Of a stretch of DNA of 64,000 bases, positions 17,621 through 25,691 are shown piece by piece. Source of the stretch: Candidatus Krumholzibacteriota bacterium. GTDB lineage: Bacteria > Krumholzibacteriota > Krumholzibacteriia > Krumholzibacteriales > WJIX01. The notes beneath the pieces were generated by a model. The model ran no database searches. It saw only the letters and a list, made by a program, of their open reading frames with translations, and was not told the DNA's origin. Both the position numbers and the translations under genes were made by a program. The stretch is from contig JAXHNR010000002.1 of the NCBI GenBank assembly GCA_034520215.1, forward strand, positions 204,060 through 268,059. The letters run 5' to 3'. The stretch's first letter is position 1. Each line of letters opens with the position of its first letter.

Positions 17621-18649
17621 ATGAACGTTTTTGTGGCACGTAAAGGGGAGTCGGTAAACATTGTGGAATCACAGATGATACCGGTAATTAATAGATTAAA
17701 TGAATTAAATCTGAATACAAAATTGGCGGTACATAGCTATGATAAAAATAAGTATAGGCCATCCGGTGATATTATTGTCTATAAAAATATCATCGCCCTT
17801 TCCCGAATGGATGATATAGATTATTTCTATATCAGAACAGTATTTGAATTTCTGAAATTATTTTGCTTTAGATGGATTTTCAACAGGGGTTTCAAATTGC
17901 TGTTTGATTTCAGGGCGCTTGTTTCCGAAGAGAGTTTTTTACTGCACAAATCACGAATCAGAAAAGCCGTGTTGGCTCAAATTGAAAAATTTATCTATTT
18001 AAAAGCGGACAGAGTTCATGCCGTGTCACATGTTTTGCGGAAACATCTTAATAGTAAGTACGGCATAAGAGAAGTTAAAGTAATACCTTGTTGTACAAGC
18101 AAGAATTACTTAAAAGATATAAAAAAGAGTGATGAAATCAAATTTGTGTATGTCGGAGGAATGTCAAAATGGCAACGCTTTGACGCTATCCTCGATGTTT
18201 TTAAAGGGATATCAGAGGACATGAAAAACACATCCTTGACTGTAATTACGACAAGAAAAGAACACGCGGAAAGACTATTGAAAGATAAAAAGATCGCCTC
18301 AGCTGAAGTTAAATCTTTATCCCACGCAGAGGTGATTGAAGACCTGCGGAAATATGATTTCGGTTTTCTCCTTAGAGATAACATCTTGCTTAATAATGTA
18401 GCTTCTCCGATAAAATTTATTGAATATATTTCACAGGGGCTGATTCCAATAATTAGCATAGGCGTAGGCGATTATTCAGAATTGGTGAATTCTAATAGTA
18501 TTGGCGCGGTCCTAAATTTAAAAAACAAAAAGCTCGATACCGAATTATTGAACACGTTAATTCATGATCAGCAGATACATAAAAAACTATACGAATTGTC
18601 CGGGGAATTTCTGTGGGAGGAAAATATAAACAAGGACTTTTTCCAATAA
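17621..18649 (+). CDS. GT-B fold glycosyltransferase (GT4-like)
   Basis: 342 aa from an ATG at 17621 preceded by AAGGGGA; an in-frame start at 17534 would add a poorly conserved leader without a ribosome site. The N-terminal half shows YFYIRTVFEFLKL and the Rossmann-like FDFRALVSEE. The C-terminal half has IKFVYVGGMSKWQRFD (start of the donor domain), a VKSLSHAEVIEDLRKYDFGFLLRDN segment and SPIKFIEYISQGLIPI, the GT4-type donor region with Glu. It probably adds a sugar to the repeat unit or the glycan in the cytoplasm. It follows the methyltransferase by 146 bp and converges with the GT2 gene at 18675. Substrate unknown. Confidence 0.8.
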   Translation: MNVFVARKGESVNIVESQMIPVINRLNELNLNTKLAVHSYDKNKYRPSGDIIVYKNIIALSRMDDIDYFYIRTVFEFLKLFCFRWIFNRGFKLLFDFRALVSEESFLLHKSRIRKAVLAQIEKFIYLKADRVHAVSHVLRKHLNSKYGIREVKVIPCCTSKNYLKDIKKSDEIKFVYVGGMSKWQRFDAILDVFKGISEDMKNTSLTVITTRKEHAERLLKDKKIASAEVKSLSHAEVIEDLRKYDFGFLLRDNILLNNVASPIKFIEYISQGLIPIISIGVGDYSELVNSNSIGAVLNLKNKKLDTELLNTLIHDQQIHKKLYELSGEFLWEENINKDFFQ

Positions 18650-18674
18650 GTTAACTTGTTGATATAAATAATGT

Positions 18675-19592
18675 TCAGTTTTTAAAAACCCAAACTTTGA
18701 AACATATTTTCCAAAGGCTTTTAGCATATATCCTCTTAGTTTCTTTCCGTGTCAGAAGGAATTCCGCCCCGTTCTTCAGAAAACGAATGAAAACGGTAAC
18801 GCTAACGGCCGGCTTTATGGAATTGATAAGAACGCTATTCCAATATTTATATAAGAATTGAAAATTAGCTCTATATAACTGAACCAAGGCTTTTTCCCGC
18901 GTGCTGCTCTGCCCGTGTTTGTGGATTATTTTTAAATCGGGGATATATGCCAAGTTAAAACCGCTTTTGACGGCCCGATAAGAAAAATCCATATCTTCAC
19001 TATAGAAAAAGAATCTCTCGTCAAAAACCCCGAGTTTCCTGATAACTCCCTTTTTAATTAACATTGCCGCCCCGCTGATATAGTAATTGTTAAAGATCAG
19101 GTTGCCGCTGATTTTATTTAAATCAGGATTGCGGGTTAAGCGGAACAGCCATAAAAGAAAATTCGCGGGTGTTTTTATCGGGACTATAGATTGCTGAACG
19201 CTTTGATCATTGTTTAAGAGTTTCGGCGCGGCGATTCCTATGGTTTTATTTTGTTCACTGATTTTAATCAATTTACTTAATACGGGCTCGGTAAATACCG
19301 TGTCGTTATTTAAAATAAAGATATAGTCACTGCCGTTTTTAAGGGCGTATTTTATACCGGGGTTATTTCCGGCGGCAAACCCCAGATTTTTATTATTACG
19401 CATAAAAACACACTGAGAAAATTCTTCTTGGAGTTTTTGAAAGGAGTTATCGTTCGAATCATTGTCTATAACAACGATTTCTTTATGGGGATAGTTTTCC
19501 TTTTTTAACAAAGATTCAAGGCATATTTTAGTATCTTTATAATTGTTCCAGGTCAGAATTATTATGGATACTTTTGGATAATTCATTATCAT
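18675..19592 (-). CDS. Glycosyltransferase family 2 (rhamnosyltransferase-like)
   Basis: 305 aa GT-A enzyme. Motifs in order: VSIIILTWNNYKDTKICLESL (about 7-27, nucleotide binding), VVIDNDSNDNS (about 40-50), NLGFAAGNN, FILNNDTVF (about 92-100; the NND takes the place of the DxD metal site) and the FFYSEDMDFSYRA acceptor/catalytic ED motif (about 193-205). The ordering matches WcaA/RfbN-like rhamnosyl- or galactofuranosyl-transferases of surface polysaccharides. It is transcribed toward the plus arm and ends 25 bp from it. The donor sugar cannot be read. Upstream (19593-19797) I see no gene. Confidence 0.9.
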   Translation of the reverse strand: MIMNYPKVSIIILTWNNYKDTKICLESLLKKENYPHKEIVVIDNDSNDNSFQKLQEEFSQCVFMRNNKNLGFAAGNNPGIKYALKNGSDYIFILNNDTVFTEPVLSKLIKISEQNKTIGIAAPKLLNNDQSVQQSIVPIKTPANFLLWLFRLTRNPDLNKISGNLIFNNYYISGAAMLIKKGVIRKLGVFDERFFFYSEDMDFSYRAVKSGFNLAYIPDLKIIHKHGQSSTREKALVQLYRANFQFLYKYWNSVLINSIKPAVSVTVFIRFLKNGAEFLLTRKETKRIYAKSLWKICFKVWVFKN

Positions 19593-19797
19593 ATTTCGTT
19601 AAAAATTTAATAACAGTGAATTTTATCTTTTAAGAAATAGATAAATTGATTCAGTTCCATTGATTGATTAAGAAACAAGTATTTAGCAAATTCAATTTGA
19701 AAGCAAGTCATTTCCGGCGGGGCAGGGCTGTAAGGTTTTATTAACTCGCACGGTGAATCCGGAGCGATGATCTGTTACACGGGAGGCCGCGATATTG

Positions 19798-20565
19798 TTA
19801 TTTGAGTTCAAAGAGATCCTCCATCGAGTACAAACCGGGCGGCTTCGAGACAATATACTTCACGGCTGAGAGGGTGCCGCTGACAAAGGCGCGCCTTGAA
19901 TGAGCGCGGTGCGTGATTTCAAATCTCTCCCCCGGGCCGGAAAATATAACGCTGTGCTCGCCGGTTACATCACCTCCTCTGAGAGAATGTATGCCGATTT
20001 CATTTTTGTTTCTGGGGCCGGCTTCTCCTTCCCTTCCGTAAACCAGACGGGATCCCTTTCTGATTTTTTTCAGCTTTTCCGCGATATTCGCCGCTGTTCC
20101 GCTCGGGGCGTCCTTCTTTCTGTTATGATGGATTTCGGTGATCTCAATATCGAAGCCGCTCAGTGAACGGGCGGCCTGGGCGGCCAGCCGTAACATGAGA
20201 TTTATTCCGGATGACATGTTTGGGCTTAAGAGAACCGGTATATTATCCGAGGCCTTTTCTATCTGTTCCCTCTGGCTCAAAGTAAACCCTGTTGTGCCTA
20301 TTACGATCGGCTTACCGGCGAGCAGGCAGGCTTCAGTGTGGACAAGCGCCGCAGAGGGGGCCGTAAAATCGATCACCGCGTCTGTGTTTGAAATAATATC
20401 CTCGAGCGATGAAGTGACTGAAATGCCGCCAAGCTTCTTTCCCAGGCCGGGGTGGCCGGGGGCTTCAACGGCGCCTGAAAGCTTAAATTCTCTGCTCGCG
20501 GTTAGTTCTCCTGTGATTTCAGCGCCCATCTTGCCAAGTGCGCCGCAAATTATTGTATTTATCAA
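19798..20565 (-). CDS. dapB: 4-hydroxy-tetrahydrodipicolinate reductase
   Basis: 255 aa; TTG start behind GGAGGT. N-terminal nucleotide-binding motif CGALGKMG (about 7-14) and the catalytic/substrate loop EIHHNRKKDAPSGTA (about 146-160), with the His-His and Lys expected of DapB. It reduces the DapA product with NAD(P)H in the lysine/meso-diaminopimelate pathway that feeds peptidoglycan. It follows dapA by 34 bp on the same strand, so the two form a dapAB operon. Confidence 0.96.
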   Translation of the reverse strand: MINTIICGALGKMGAEITGELTASREFKLSGAVEAPGHPGLGKKLGGISVTSSLEDIISNTDAVIDFTAPSAALVHTEACLLAGKPIVIGTTGFTLSQREQIEKASDNIPVLLSPNMSSGINLMLRLAAQAARSLSGFDIEITEIHHNRKKDAPSGTAANIAEKLKKIRKGSRLVYGREGEAGPRNKNEIGIHSLRGGDVTGEHSVIFSGPGERFEITHRAHSRRAFVSGTLSAVKYIVSKPPGLYSMEDLFELK

Positions 20566-20599
20566 TTTCGATTACCTCCGTTAATATTTAATATTTTGA

Positions 20600-21481
20600 T
20601 TATTTTCCGAGCAGCCCGAAATCAGTTAATACCTCTCTTAATTTTATTCTATTTTCCTCGCGCAATCCTACCAGAGGCAGCCTTGGGCCGCCTATTTCCT
20701 TTCCGATCATATTCATAGCTTCTTTTACGGGAACTGGATTTGTCTCAAGGAACATCGCCTGGCAGAGAGGCAGAAGTTTGAGGTGAAGTTCAGTTGCTTC
20801 AGCCTGATTCCCCTCATTGAAGAGAGAGATCAGTTTGAGCATAAGCCCGGGGATAATATTGCCGACGACACTTACGACTCCTCTGCCTCCGGCGGAAAGT
20901 ACAGGCAATGTTATTGCGTCGTCACCCGAAAGAAGATCTATCCTTTCGCCGCAGCGGGCAATGATTTCCGAGACCTGTTCCACATCGCCGCTTGCCTCCT
21001 TGACGGCAACAATATTTTCATGATCGCATAGACGTTCCACGGTGACGGGGTCTATGTTGACTCCGGTTCTGCCGGGAACATTGTATAACATCAGGGGTAA
21101 TCCGCCCTCGTCTGCGAGTTTTCTGAAATGAGCGTATAACCCCTCCTGTGTTGGTTTGTTGTAATAGGGAGACGCGGTCATGGCGGCGTCCGCTCCTAGA
21201 GAACGGGCTCTTCTGATATTCTCTATAGAGCCTTCAGTGGAATTCGTGCCGCATCCTGCTACTACTTTCATCCTTCCCGATGAGTGCTTCACTGCAATTT
21301 TGATCATTCTGTCCTGCTCATCTCTCGAGAGAGCCGGGCTTTCACTCGTCGTGGCGCAAGGAACCAGGCCGTCTGTTCCCGCGGAGGAGTGGAATTTAAC
21401 CAGCTCCGCGAGCTTCTCTTCGTTTAGAGAGCCGTTATCTTTAAATGGAGTGACAAGAGCTATATACAATCCTTTAAGCAT
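20600..21481 (-). CDS. dapA: 4-hydroxy-tetrahydrodipicolinate synthase
   Basis: 293 aa from an ATG at 21481 behind GGAGGG; this matches the usual DapA start (LKGLYIALVTPF), while an upstream in-frame start at 21538 lacks support. TIM-barrel lyase with MLYNVPGRTG (catalytic Tyr, about 132) and the Schiff-base Lys in VAVKEASGD (about 160). The N-terminal Thr-Thr pair is in ATTSESPALS, where many DapA proteins read GTTGE. It condenses pyruvate with aspartate semialdehyde. First gene of a dapA-dapB operon. Confidence 0.96.
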   Translation of the reverse strand: MLKGLYIALVTPFKDNGSLNEEKLAELVKFHSSAGTDGLVPCATTSESPALSRDEQDRMIKIAVKHSSGRMKVVAGCGTNSTEGSIENIRRARSLGADAAMTASPYYNKPTQEGLYAHFRKLADEGGLPLMLYNVPGRTGVNIDPVTVERLCDHENIVAVKEASGDVEQVSEIIARCGERIDLLSGDDAITLPVLSAGGRGVVSVVGNIIPGLMLKLISLFNEGNQAEATELHLKLLPLCQAMFLETNPVPVKEAMNMIGKEIGGPRLPLVGLREENRIKLREVLTDFGLLGK

Positions 21482-21661
21482 TGTGTATCCCTCCAATTTC
21501 ATGCTTTCGGGTTGAGCGATTATTATCTGGAGAAGCATTTTGTTTAGTTTTCAAGCTACAAGACGTGATGATTCTATGCTCGAAAAGCAGAGGTGTCAAG
21601 GAGATTAGAAGCCGGGAGTTTCCCCTACAGCAGAATTACTCAGAAAAAAAGAAAAAAGCCC

Positions 21662-21712
21662 TTGCATAATTATAATATTATTGTATTATAATATTATAAT
21701 ATGATAATTAAC
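21662..21712 (+). promoter_or_regulatory. AT-rich palindromic operator/promoter of the arsR-trx operon
   Basis: TATAATATTATA, itself a perfect 12-bp palindrome, lies at 21687-21698, and its first ten bases recur 16 bp upstream at 21671-21680. The region also offers TATAAT -10 boxes and TTGCAT/TTGTAT -35-like boxes, so the exact promoter is ambiguous. A dyad over the promoter fits autoregulation by the ArsR-family protein encoded 20 bp downstream. Confidence 0.55.
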
Positions 21713-21729
21713 TTTGCGGAAGATAAGGC

Positions 21730-22020
21730 ATGATTGAATTATTAAGTGACGAAGAAGTTAAGGAATTTACCGAGGTTTTAAAGATCCTGTCAAACCCGGC
21801 CCGCCTGAAACTCTTGAATTTACTCAGCAGGGGTGAGTTTACGGTTTCAGAGCTCTGCGAGGAAACTAATCTTAAACAATCTCTGGTTTCACAGCAGCTT
21901 AAAAATTTGCGTTTGAATAATATTGTTGACAGAAGAAAGGAGGCGCCGCGAGTATATTATAAACTGAAGGAAGAGAGAATCATAAAATTTATGAAGTGTA
22001 TTAAAAAATGTGGAAAGTAA
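21730..22020 (+). CDS. ArsR/SmtB-family transcriptional regulator
   Basis: 96 aa, the family's usual length. Winged helix-turn-helix: LSNPARLKLLNLLSRGEFTV (about 20-39), then SELCEETNLKQSLVSQQLKNL (recognition helix about 48-62) and a wing RRKEAPRVYYKL. Cys residues are at the ELCEE position, close to the ELCVC metal site of ArsR, and in a C-terminal CIKKC pair. A metal or thiol signal is therefore possible, though the classical Cys-x-Cys is not present. It precedes thioredoxin by 36 bp and probably represses the pair through the AT-rich dyad at 21671-21698. Confidence 0.9.
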   Translation: MIELLSDEEVKEFTEVLKILSNPARLKLLNLLSRGEFTVSELCEETNLKQSLVSQQLKNLRLNNIVDRRKEAPRVYYKLKEERIIKFMKCIKKCGK

Positions 22021-22056
22021 GATAGAATGTTTTAATTTTATTTAAGGAGGTATAAG

Positions 22057-22389
22057 ATGAGCGACAAGATTCTGGATGTGTCGAATGAGAATTTTCAATC
22101 AGAGGTAGTTGATTCAGATATTCCGGTACTCGTTGATTTCTGGGCACCGTGGTGCGGGCCCTGCAAGATGGTTGCTCCCGTAATGGAAGAACTTGTTGGA
22201 GAATACGAAGGCAAGGTGAAATTTGTTAAGGTAAACACGGAACAGGCCCGTGATGTAGCCGCAAAATATGGAATTATGAGCATACCGAACCTGAAGATCT
22301 TTAAGGACGGGGAAGTTGTCGATTCGATGGCAGGCGCGGCGCCTAAGGAGTACTTGATGGAATTTATCAACAAAGCTCTGGGTATTTAA
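22057..22389 (+). CDS. trxA: Thioredoxin
   Basis: 110 aa, full thioredoxin fold with the active site WAPWCGPCKM (about 28-37), the buried Asp at VDFWA, and the cis-Pro in MSIPNLKIF (about 75). It reduces protein disulfides in the cytoplasm; no signal peptide is present. Strong ribosome site AAGGAGG. It is the second gene after an ArsR-family regulator and is followed by a rho-independent terminator, so this looks like a two-gene redox-responsive unit. Confidence 0.96.
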   Translation: MSDKILDVSNENFQSEVVDSDIPVLVDFWAPWCGPCKMVAPVMEELVGEYEGKVKFVKVNTEQARDVAAKYGIMSIPNLKIFKDGEVVDSMAGAAPKEYLMEFINKALGI

Positions 22390-22414
22390 GAAGAAGTGTG
22401 AAAATTTTCAGCGA

Positions 22415-22458
22415 GGCGGCAGCAGCTTGGATTCTACCTATGTGCTGCCGCCTTTATT
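22415..22458 (+). terminator. Rho-independent terminator after trxA
   Basis: Perfect 10-bp stem GGCGGCAGCA / TGCTGCCGCC with an 18-base loop followed by TTTATT, 25 bp after the thioredoxin stop. Confidence 0.8.
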
Positions 22459-22492
22459 GTTGTCTGTTTTATGTGATATAAAAATGATGCCT

Positions 22493-22521
22493 TTGCAAAA
22501 ACTTTCTCTCTGATTTATAAT
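22493..22521 (+). promoter_or_regulatory. Sigma-70-like promoter before the ArnT-like gene
   Basis: TTGCAA, 17-bp spacer, TATAAT (22516-22521), 96 bp before the TTG start at 22617 and just after the trxA terminator. Confidence 0.6.
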
Positions 22522-22616
22522 TGCCTTTAGATTATCAGAGCTGTAGAACTCCGGATTGAAGAGCTGTCCGGAAAATCTATCCCGGCTTGGTCACCGGAGG
22601 TACTAAGGGGGGCAAA

Positions 22617-24131
22617 TTGATAGAACTTCCCTTTCTCACAGGAGAACGCGGCAGAGGTCCTTTTCTTGTTATTCTTTTTTTTGTAAGTATATCCGTTATA
22701 ACGTTGTGGGGTATCTGGATAGGCTCTCTTTCTCCCAGCGAAGAAGCCGTCGCCGCTGAAATAGCAAAAGAAGTTCTTGAAACCGGCGACCTGCGGGTTA
22801 TGCACTTTGATTCTGAACCTGTTTATGATGTCCCTCCTCTGCCCGCGGTGTTCGCGGCGGTTTTTATCAAGGTTCTGGGAACAAACGAAATTGCCGCGCG
22901 CCTGCCTTTTGTTCTATTTTCAATTGCGATTCTTTATCTTATTTTTATAGCGGGGGGCGCCGAGCGAGGCGAGAGTAGTAATTCCGAAGAGTGGATAACA
23001 GGCAGGCACGCGCTGGGACTGCTTTCCGCTGTAATTCTGGCGGCAAACCCCGTATTTGCTAAATATTCTCCTCACATCAACTTTAATATTCCTTTCGCCA
23101 TGTTTACAACTCTTTCGCTGACGGGGTGGCTGTTGTTACCCCGGAAGAGGAGGCAAGGTTTGTTACTATGGGGTCTTGGTATCGCGGGGGGAATGCTGAG
23201 CGCCGGAACAGCGGGAGTTTTTCCAATAGCCGCGGGAGTGGCGGCGGCATCATTTGACAGTGAAAGAAGGGGGTTTCTGAAAAGTCTGAAATTCTGGTTA
23301 ACAACAGCTGTCTTCGCGGCCATTGGAAGTATCTGGGTTTTCCCGGCCATATTAAAGTCGGGCTCAGCTGTCTCTTTTGACTTTCTCGTCTGGTTTGGTT
23401 TTGGCGATTTTGCGGGATTTTCAAACGTATTAAACAGGATTCTCGAACACGGGGGAAAACTATGGTTGGGATTTCTTCCCTGGTCGATTCCGGCTGCGGC
23501 CGCGGCGGTAAGAATCCTGTTTGCACATAAAAAAAAGAATAGCTATCGGGGAGTTTCAGGAACCGATTTGAGCCTCTTCGTTTTTGCCGTTGTTTTATTT
23601 GTTTTTATTGTTCTTGTAAAGCCCTCTCAATCCGGTGCTTTTCTTCCCCTTATCCCGGTCCTCTCGGTACTCTCCGCGAGGGAAATGGCCAGATGGCTCA
23701 GAAGCCTTGAAAGACTCTGGTCCTTTAATCAAGTCATGGTAGGAGTGTTGTGTTTACTTATGCTCCTTCTCTTTATTACCCCGCTTAGTTTCCATAGAAG
23801 GGAGACAGATTCGGTTAAGATCATATCCGAGGCCAAAGAGAAACTGATGGAGAAGAGCAGCCCCGTGTACAGTTACAGAATGGATATTAATAGATATCAG
23901 AAAGCAATGTTTCTCTTTTACGGTGGATGGTCGCCAAAAGGGAAATACACGAACCCGGGGGAAATATTACGGATCGCAAAGAAAGACCCCGGCGCGGCAT
24001 TTGTCTCAACACCTGAGAGGTTGCATGATTTTGATGAAACAGAGTTAAAGGGCAAGATCAATATAATTTATCCGGCAAGAGATATGGTTCTTTTTTCGCT
24101 TCCGTCAGCTCGAGAGATGATGTTAGAGTAG
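22617..24131 (+). CDS. ArnT/PMT-type membrane glycosyltransferase (GT-C)
   Basis: 504 aa from a TTG at 22617 with AAGGGGGG seven bases upstream; a TTG at 22587 is in frame but less well placed. GT-C architecture: a first helix (about 18-35), then a periplasmic loop with the acidic SPSEEAVAAEIAKEVLETGDLRV stretch (split about 42-63) and PLPAVFAAVFIKVLGTNEIAARLP, the usual PMT_2 pattern. About ten further helices and a C-terminal soluble domain follow. Such enzymes move a sugar from a polyprenyl-phosphate carrier to lipid A, protein or another envelope acceptor on the periplasmic side. It is 113 bp upstream of the metallo-beta-lactamase-fold lipoprotein. The acceptor is unknown. Confidence 0.85.
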   Translation: MIELPFLTGERGRGPFLVILFFVSISVITLWGIWIGSLSPSEEAVAAEIAKEVLETGDLRVMHFDSEPVYDVPPLPAVFAAVFIKVLGTNEIAARLPFVLFSIAILYLIFIAGGAERGESSNSEEWITGRHALGLLSAVILAANPVFAKYSPHINFNIPFAMFTTLSLTGWLLLPRKRRQGLLLWGLGIAGGMLSAGTAGVFPIAAGVAAASFDSERRGFLKSLKFWLTTAVFAAIGSIWVFPAILKSGSAVSFDFLVWFGFGDFAGFSNVLNRILEHGGKLWLGFLPWSIPAAAAAVRILFAHKKKNSYRGVSGTDLSLFVFAVVLFVFIVLVKPSQSGAFLPLIPVLSVLSAREMARWLRSLERLWSFNQVMVGVLCLLMLLLFITPLSFHRRETDSVKIISEAKEKLMEKSSPVYSYRMDINRYQKAMFLFYGGWSPKGKYTNPGEILRIAKKDPGAAFVSTPERLHDFDETELKGKINIIYPARDMVLFSLPSAREMMLE

Positions 24132-24243
24132 CCCCATGGAAGCAGGCAGTAAGCCGAATTCTCCGCGAACAGTTTGTCTGAGCGGCGCGCGTAAGCTCAG
24201 AGCAGGCGATTACACGGTAAACTTACGCGAGGAGGAAAGTGAA

Positions 24244-25668
24244 ATGAAAACGCGAACCGCAGCAGCAGTTTTATTAACGGTGATGGTTATCTGCGGATGT
24301 GAAAGAGGTGTGGACAGGGAGCAGACCGGGTTGGTCAAACTGAATGAAGAAACTTACGCTTATATAGCGGAGAGCCCTTCGTTTGAGAATGGTCTCGGTG
24401 CTAACGCTGGTTTTGTAGTTGGAGAGGAAGGCGTTCTTGTTGTTGATTCGAGGTATACACCAGAACTTGCCGGCGAGTTGCTCCGGTCAATTAGAACTGT
24501 CACAGACCTCCCGGTTAAATACCTGGTGAATACTCATTATCACCCTGTCAATGTCTGGGGAAACTCGGTTTTCAGGGAAGAGGGCGCGGTTATAATCGCG
24601 CGCCCCGAAACAAAGCGCGACATTAAAAAATATTCTCCCATGTATAAGAATTACTACATGAAAAAGACCCCGAAAAAATATAAAGAGCTTCAGGATATTG
24701 AAATTGTTCCTCCGGATTCTGTCATGGGGAAAAGATTGTCGCTGGATTTGGGGGGGACGGCGGTTACCCTGGATTATTTCGGCCCGGCTCACACGGAAGG
24801 GGATTGTATCGTCTCGGTCGGGGAAGGCGAAATAATATTTACGGGCGGAATTCTCAGTAAAGGTTATCACCCAAACCTCGCGGATCCAAACGCCGATTAT
24901 GATAATTGGTTAACTGTGCTTGAAAAGCTAATAGGAATGAATCCCGCCTACCTTGTTCCCGGCGAAGGTAAAGTATGTTTGACAGATGATATAGAACCCC
25001 AGAGGGAGTATATCACCTCTCTGAGGAATATGTGCAGAGAAAAAATAAGAAGGGGGGTTCCGGTAGAGGCCGCGGTATCTTCAATAACCGCGGAAGGGGT
25101 AATTCAGGGCTCAGAAGATTATCATCAGGAAAATATTCTATCTTTCAATATTCGTTCTCTCTTTCGGAAGGAGGCTTTTTCTACGATTAATCCTGATTTT
25201 AAATTCGTTCTCCCTTCTGATTTTCGTGTTGGCGGAGGGGGCGGAAATAGAAAGGCGGGCAGTATCTACTGGATGAAGGCAACGGGAAAGAAATATGAGG
25301 AGATCGAAGTTCAGTGGCAGCCGACAGCTCGCAGGCAGATAATAATGCCGGATATTTACGATCTGGCCGGCAATTTTGAGTGCACTGCCGGGCATAGAGA
25401 GCTTAAAATAAAGGGAAAAAAAGAAGTTCTTATTGGAGCAAAGCCGGTTAAAGCTGTTCATGGAGCCTGGTTTCAAAAGACAAAAACAGTAAGCCTAAGA
25501 GGGATGTGGACGTTGACGGCAGTTATTGAAAACGGCAAATTATATACTATTCTCTGCGCCGCGACCGCCGGAGGAAAACAAGAGATAGAGAAAGAAAGTA
25601 TAAGAGATCTTGAAGAGATAGTATCTACATTTCTGACGATTTCTGAAGAACGGGCAAGCCGGAACTGA
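24244..25668 (+). CDS. Metallo-beta-lactamase-fold lipoprotein with degenerate metal site
   Basis: 474 aa from an ATG behind GAGGAGG; an in-frame start at 24136 adds an unrelated leader. The lipobox ICGC gives a periplasmic lipoprotein. The MBL fold is plain: GANAGFVVGEEGVLVVDSR (split, about 58-76), NTHYHPVNVWGN (about 96-107), GPAHTEGDCIVSV (about 180) and LVPGEGKV (about 237). Only three ligand positions remain (His98, His100, His183). The Asp and His of HxHxDH are Val102 and Asn103, the bridging Asp of TGD is Gly202, and the final PGHG His is Glu241. A binuclear zinc hydrolase activity is therefore doubtful. Residues about 310-470 form an extra domain, possibly DUF3471-like, that I do not recognise. 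Neighbour: the ArnT-like transferase. Confidence 0.85.
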   Translation: MKTRTAAAVLLTVMVICGCERGVDREQTGLVKLNEETYAYIAESPSFENGLGANAGFVVGEEGVLVVDSRYTPELAGELLRSIRTVTDLPVKYLVNTHYHPVNVWGNSVFREEGAVIIARPETKRDIKKYSPMYKNYYMKKTPKKYKELQDIEIVPPDSVMGKRLSLDLGGTAVTLDYFGPAHTEGDCIVSVGEGEIIFTGGILSKGYHPNLADPNADYDNWLTVLEKLIGMNPAYLVPGEGKVCLTDDIEPQREYITSLRNMCREKIRRGVPVEAAVSSITAEGVIQGSEDYHQENILSFNIRSLFRKEAFSTINPDFKFVLPSDFRVGGGGGNRKAGSIYWMKATGKKYEEIEVQWQPTARRQIIMPDIYDLAGNFECTAGHRELKIKGKKEVLIGAKPVKAVHGAWFQKTKTVSLRGMWTLTAVIENGKLYTILCAATAGGKQEIEKESIRDLEEIVSTFLTISEERASRN

Positions 25669-25691
25669 TAAGATTATATAAAAACCGCCGC

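Noticed and set aside
24136-24243. In-frame extension of the metallo-beta-lactamase-fold protein as a real N-terminus
   Set aside because: The ATG at 24244 has GAGGAGG upstream and opens a lipoprotein signal; the extension is not signal-like.
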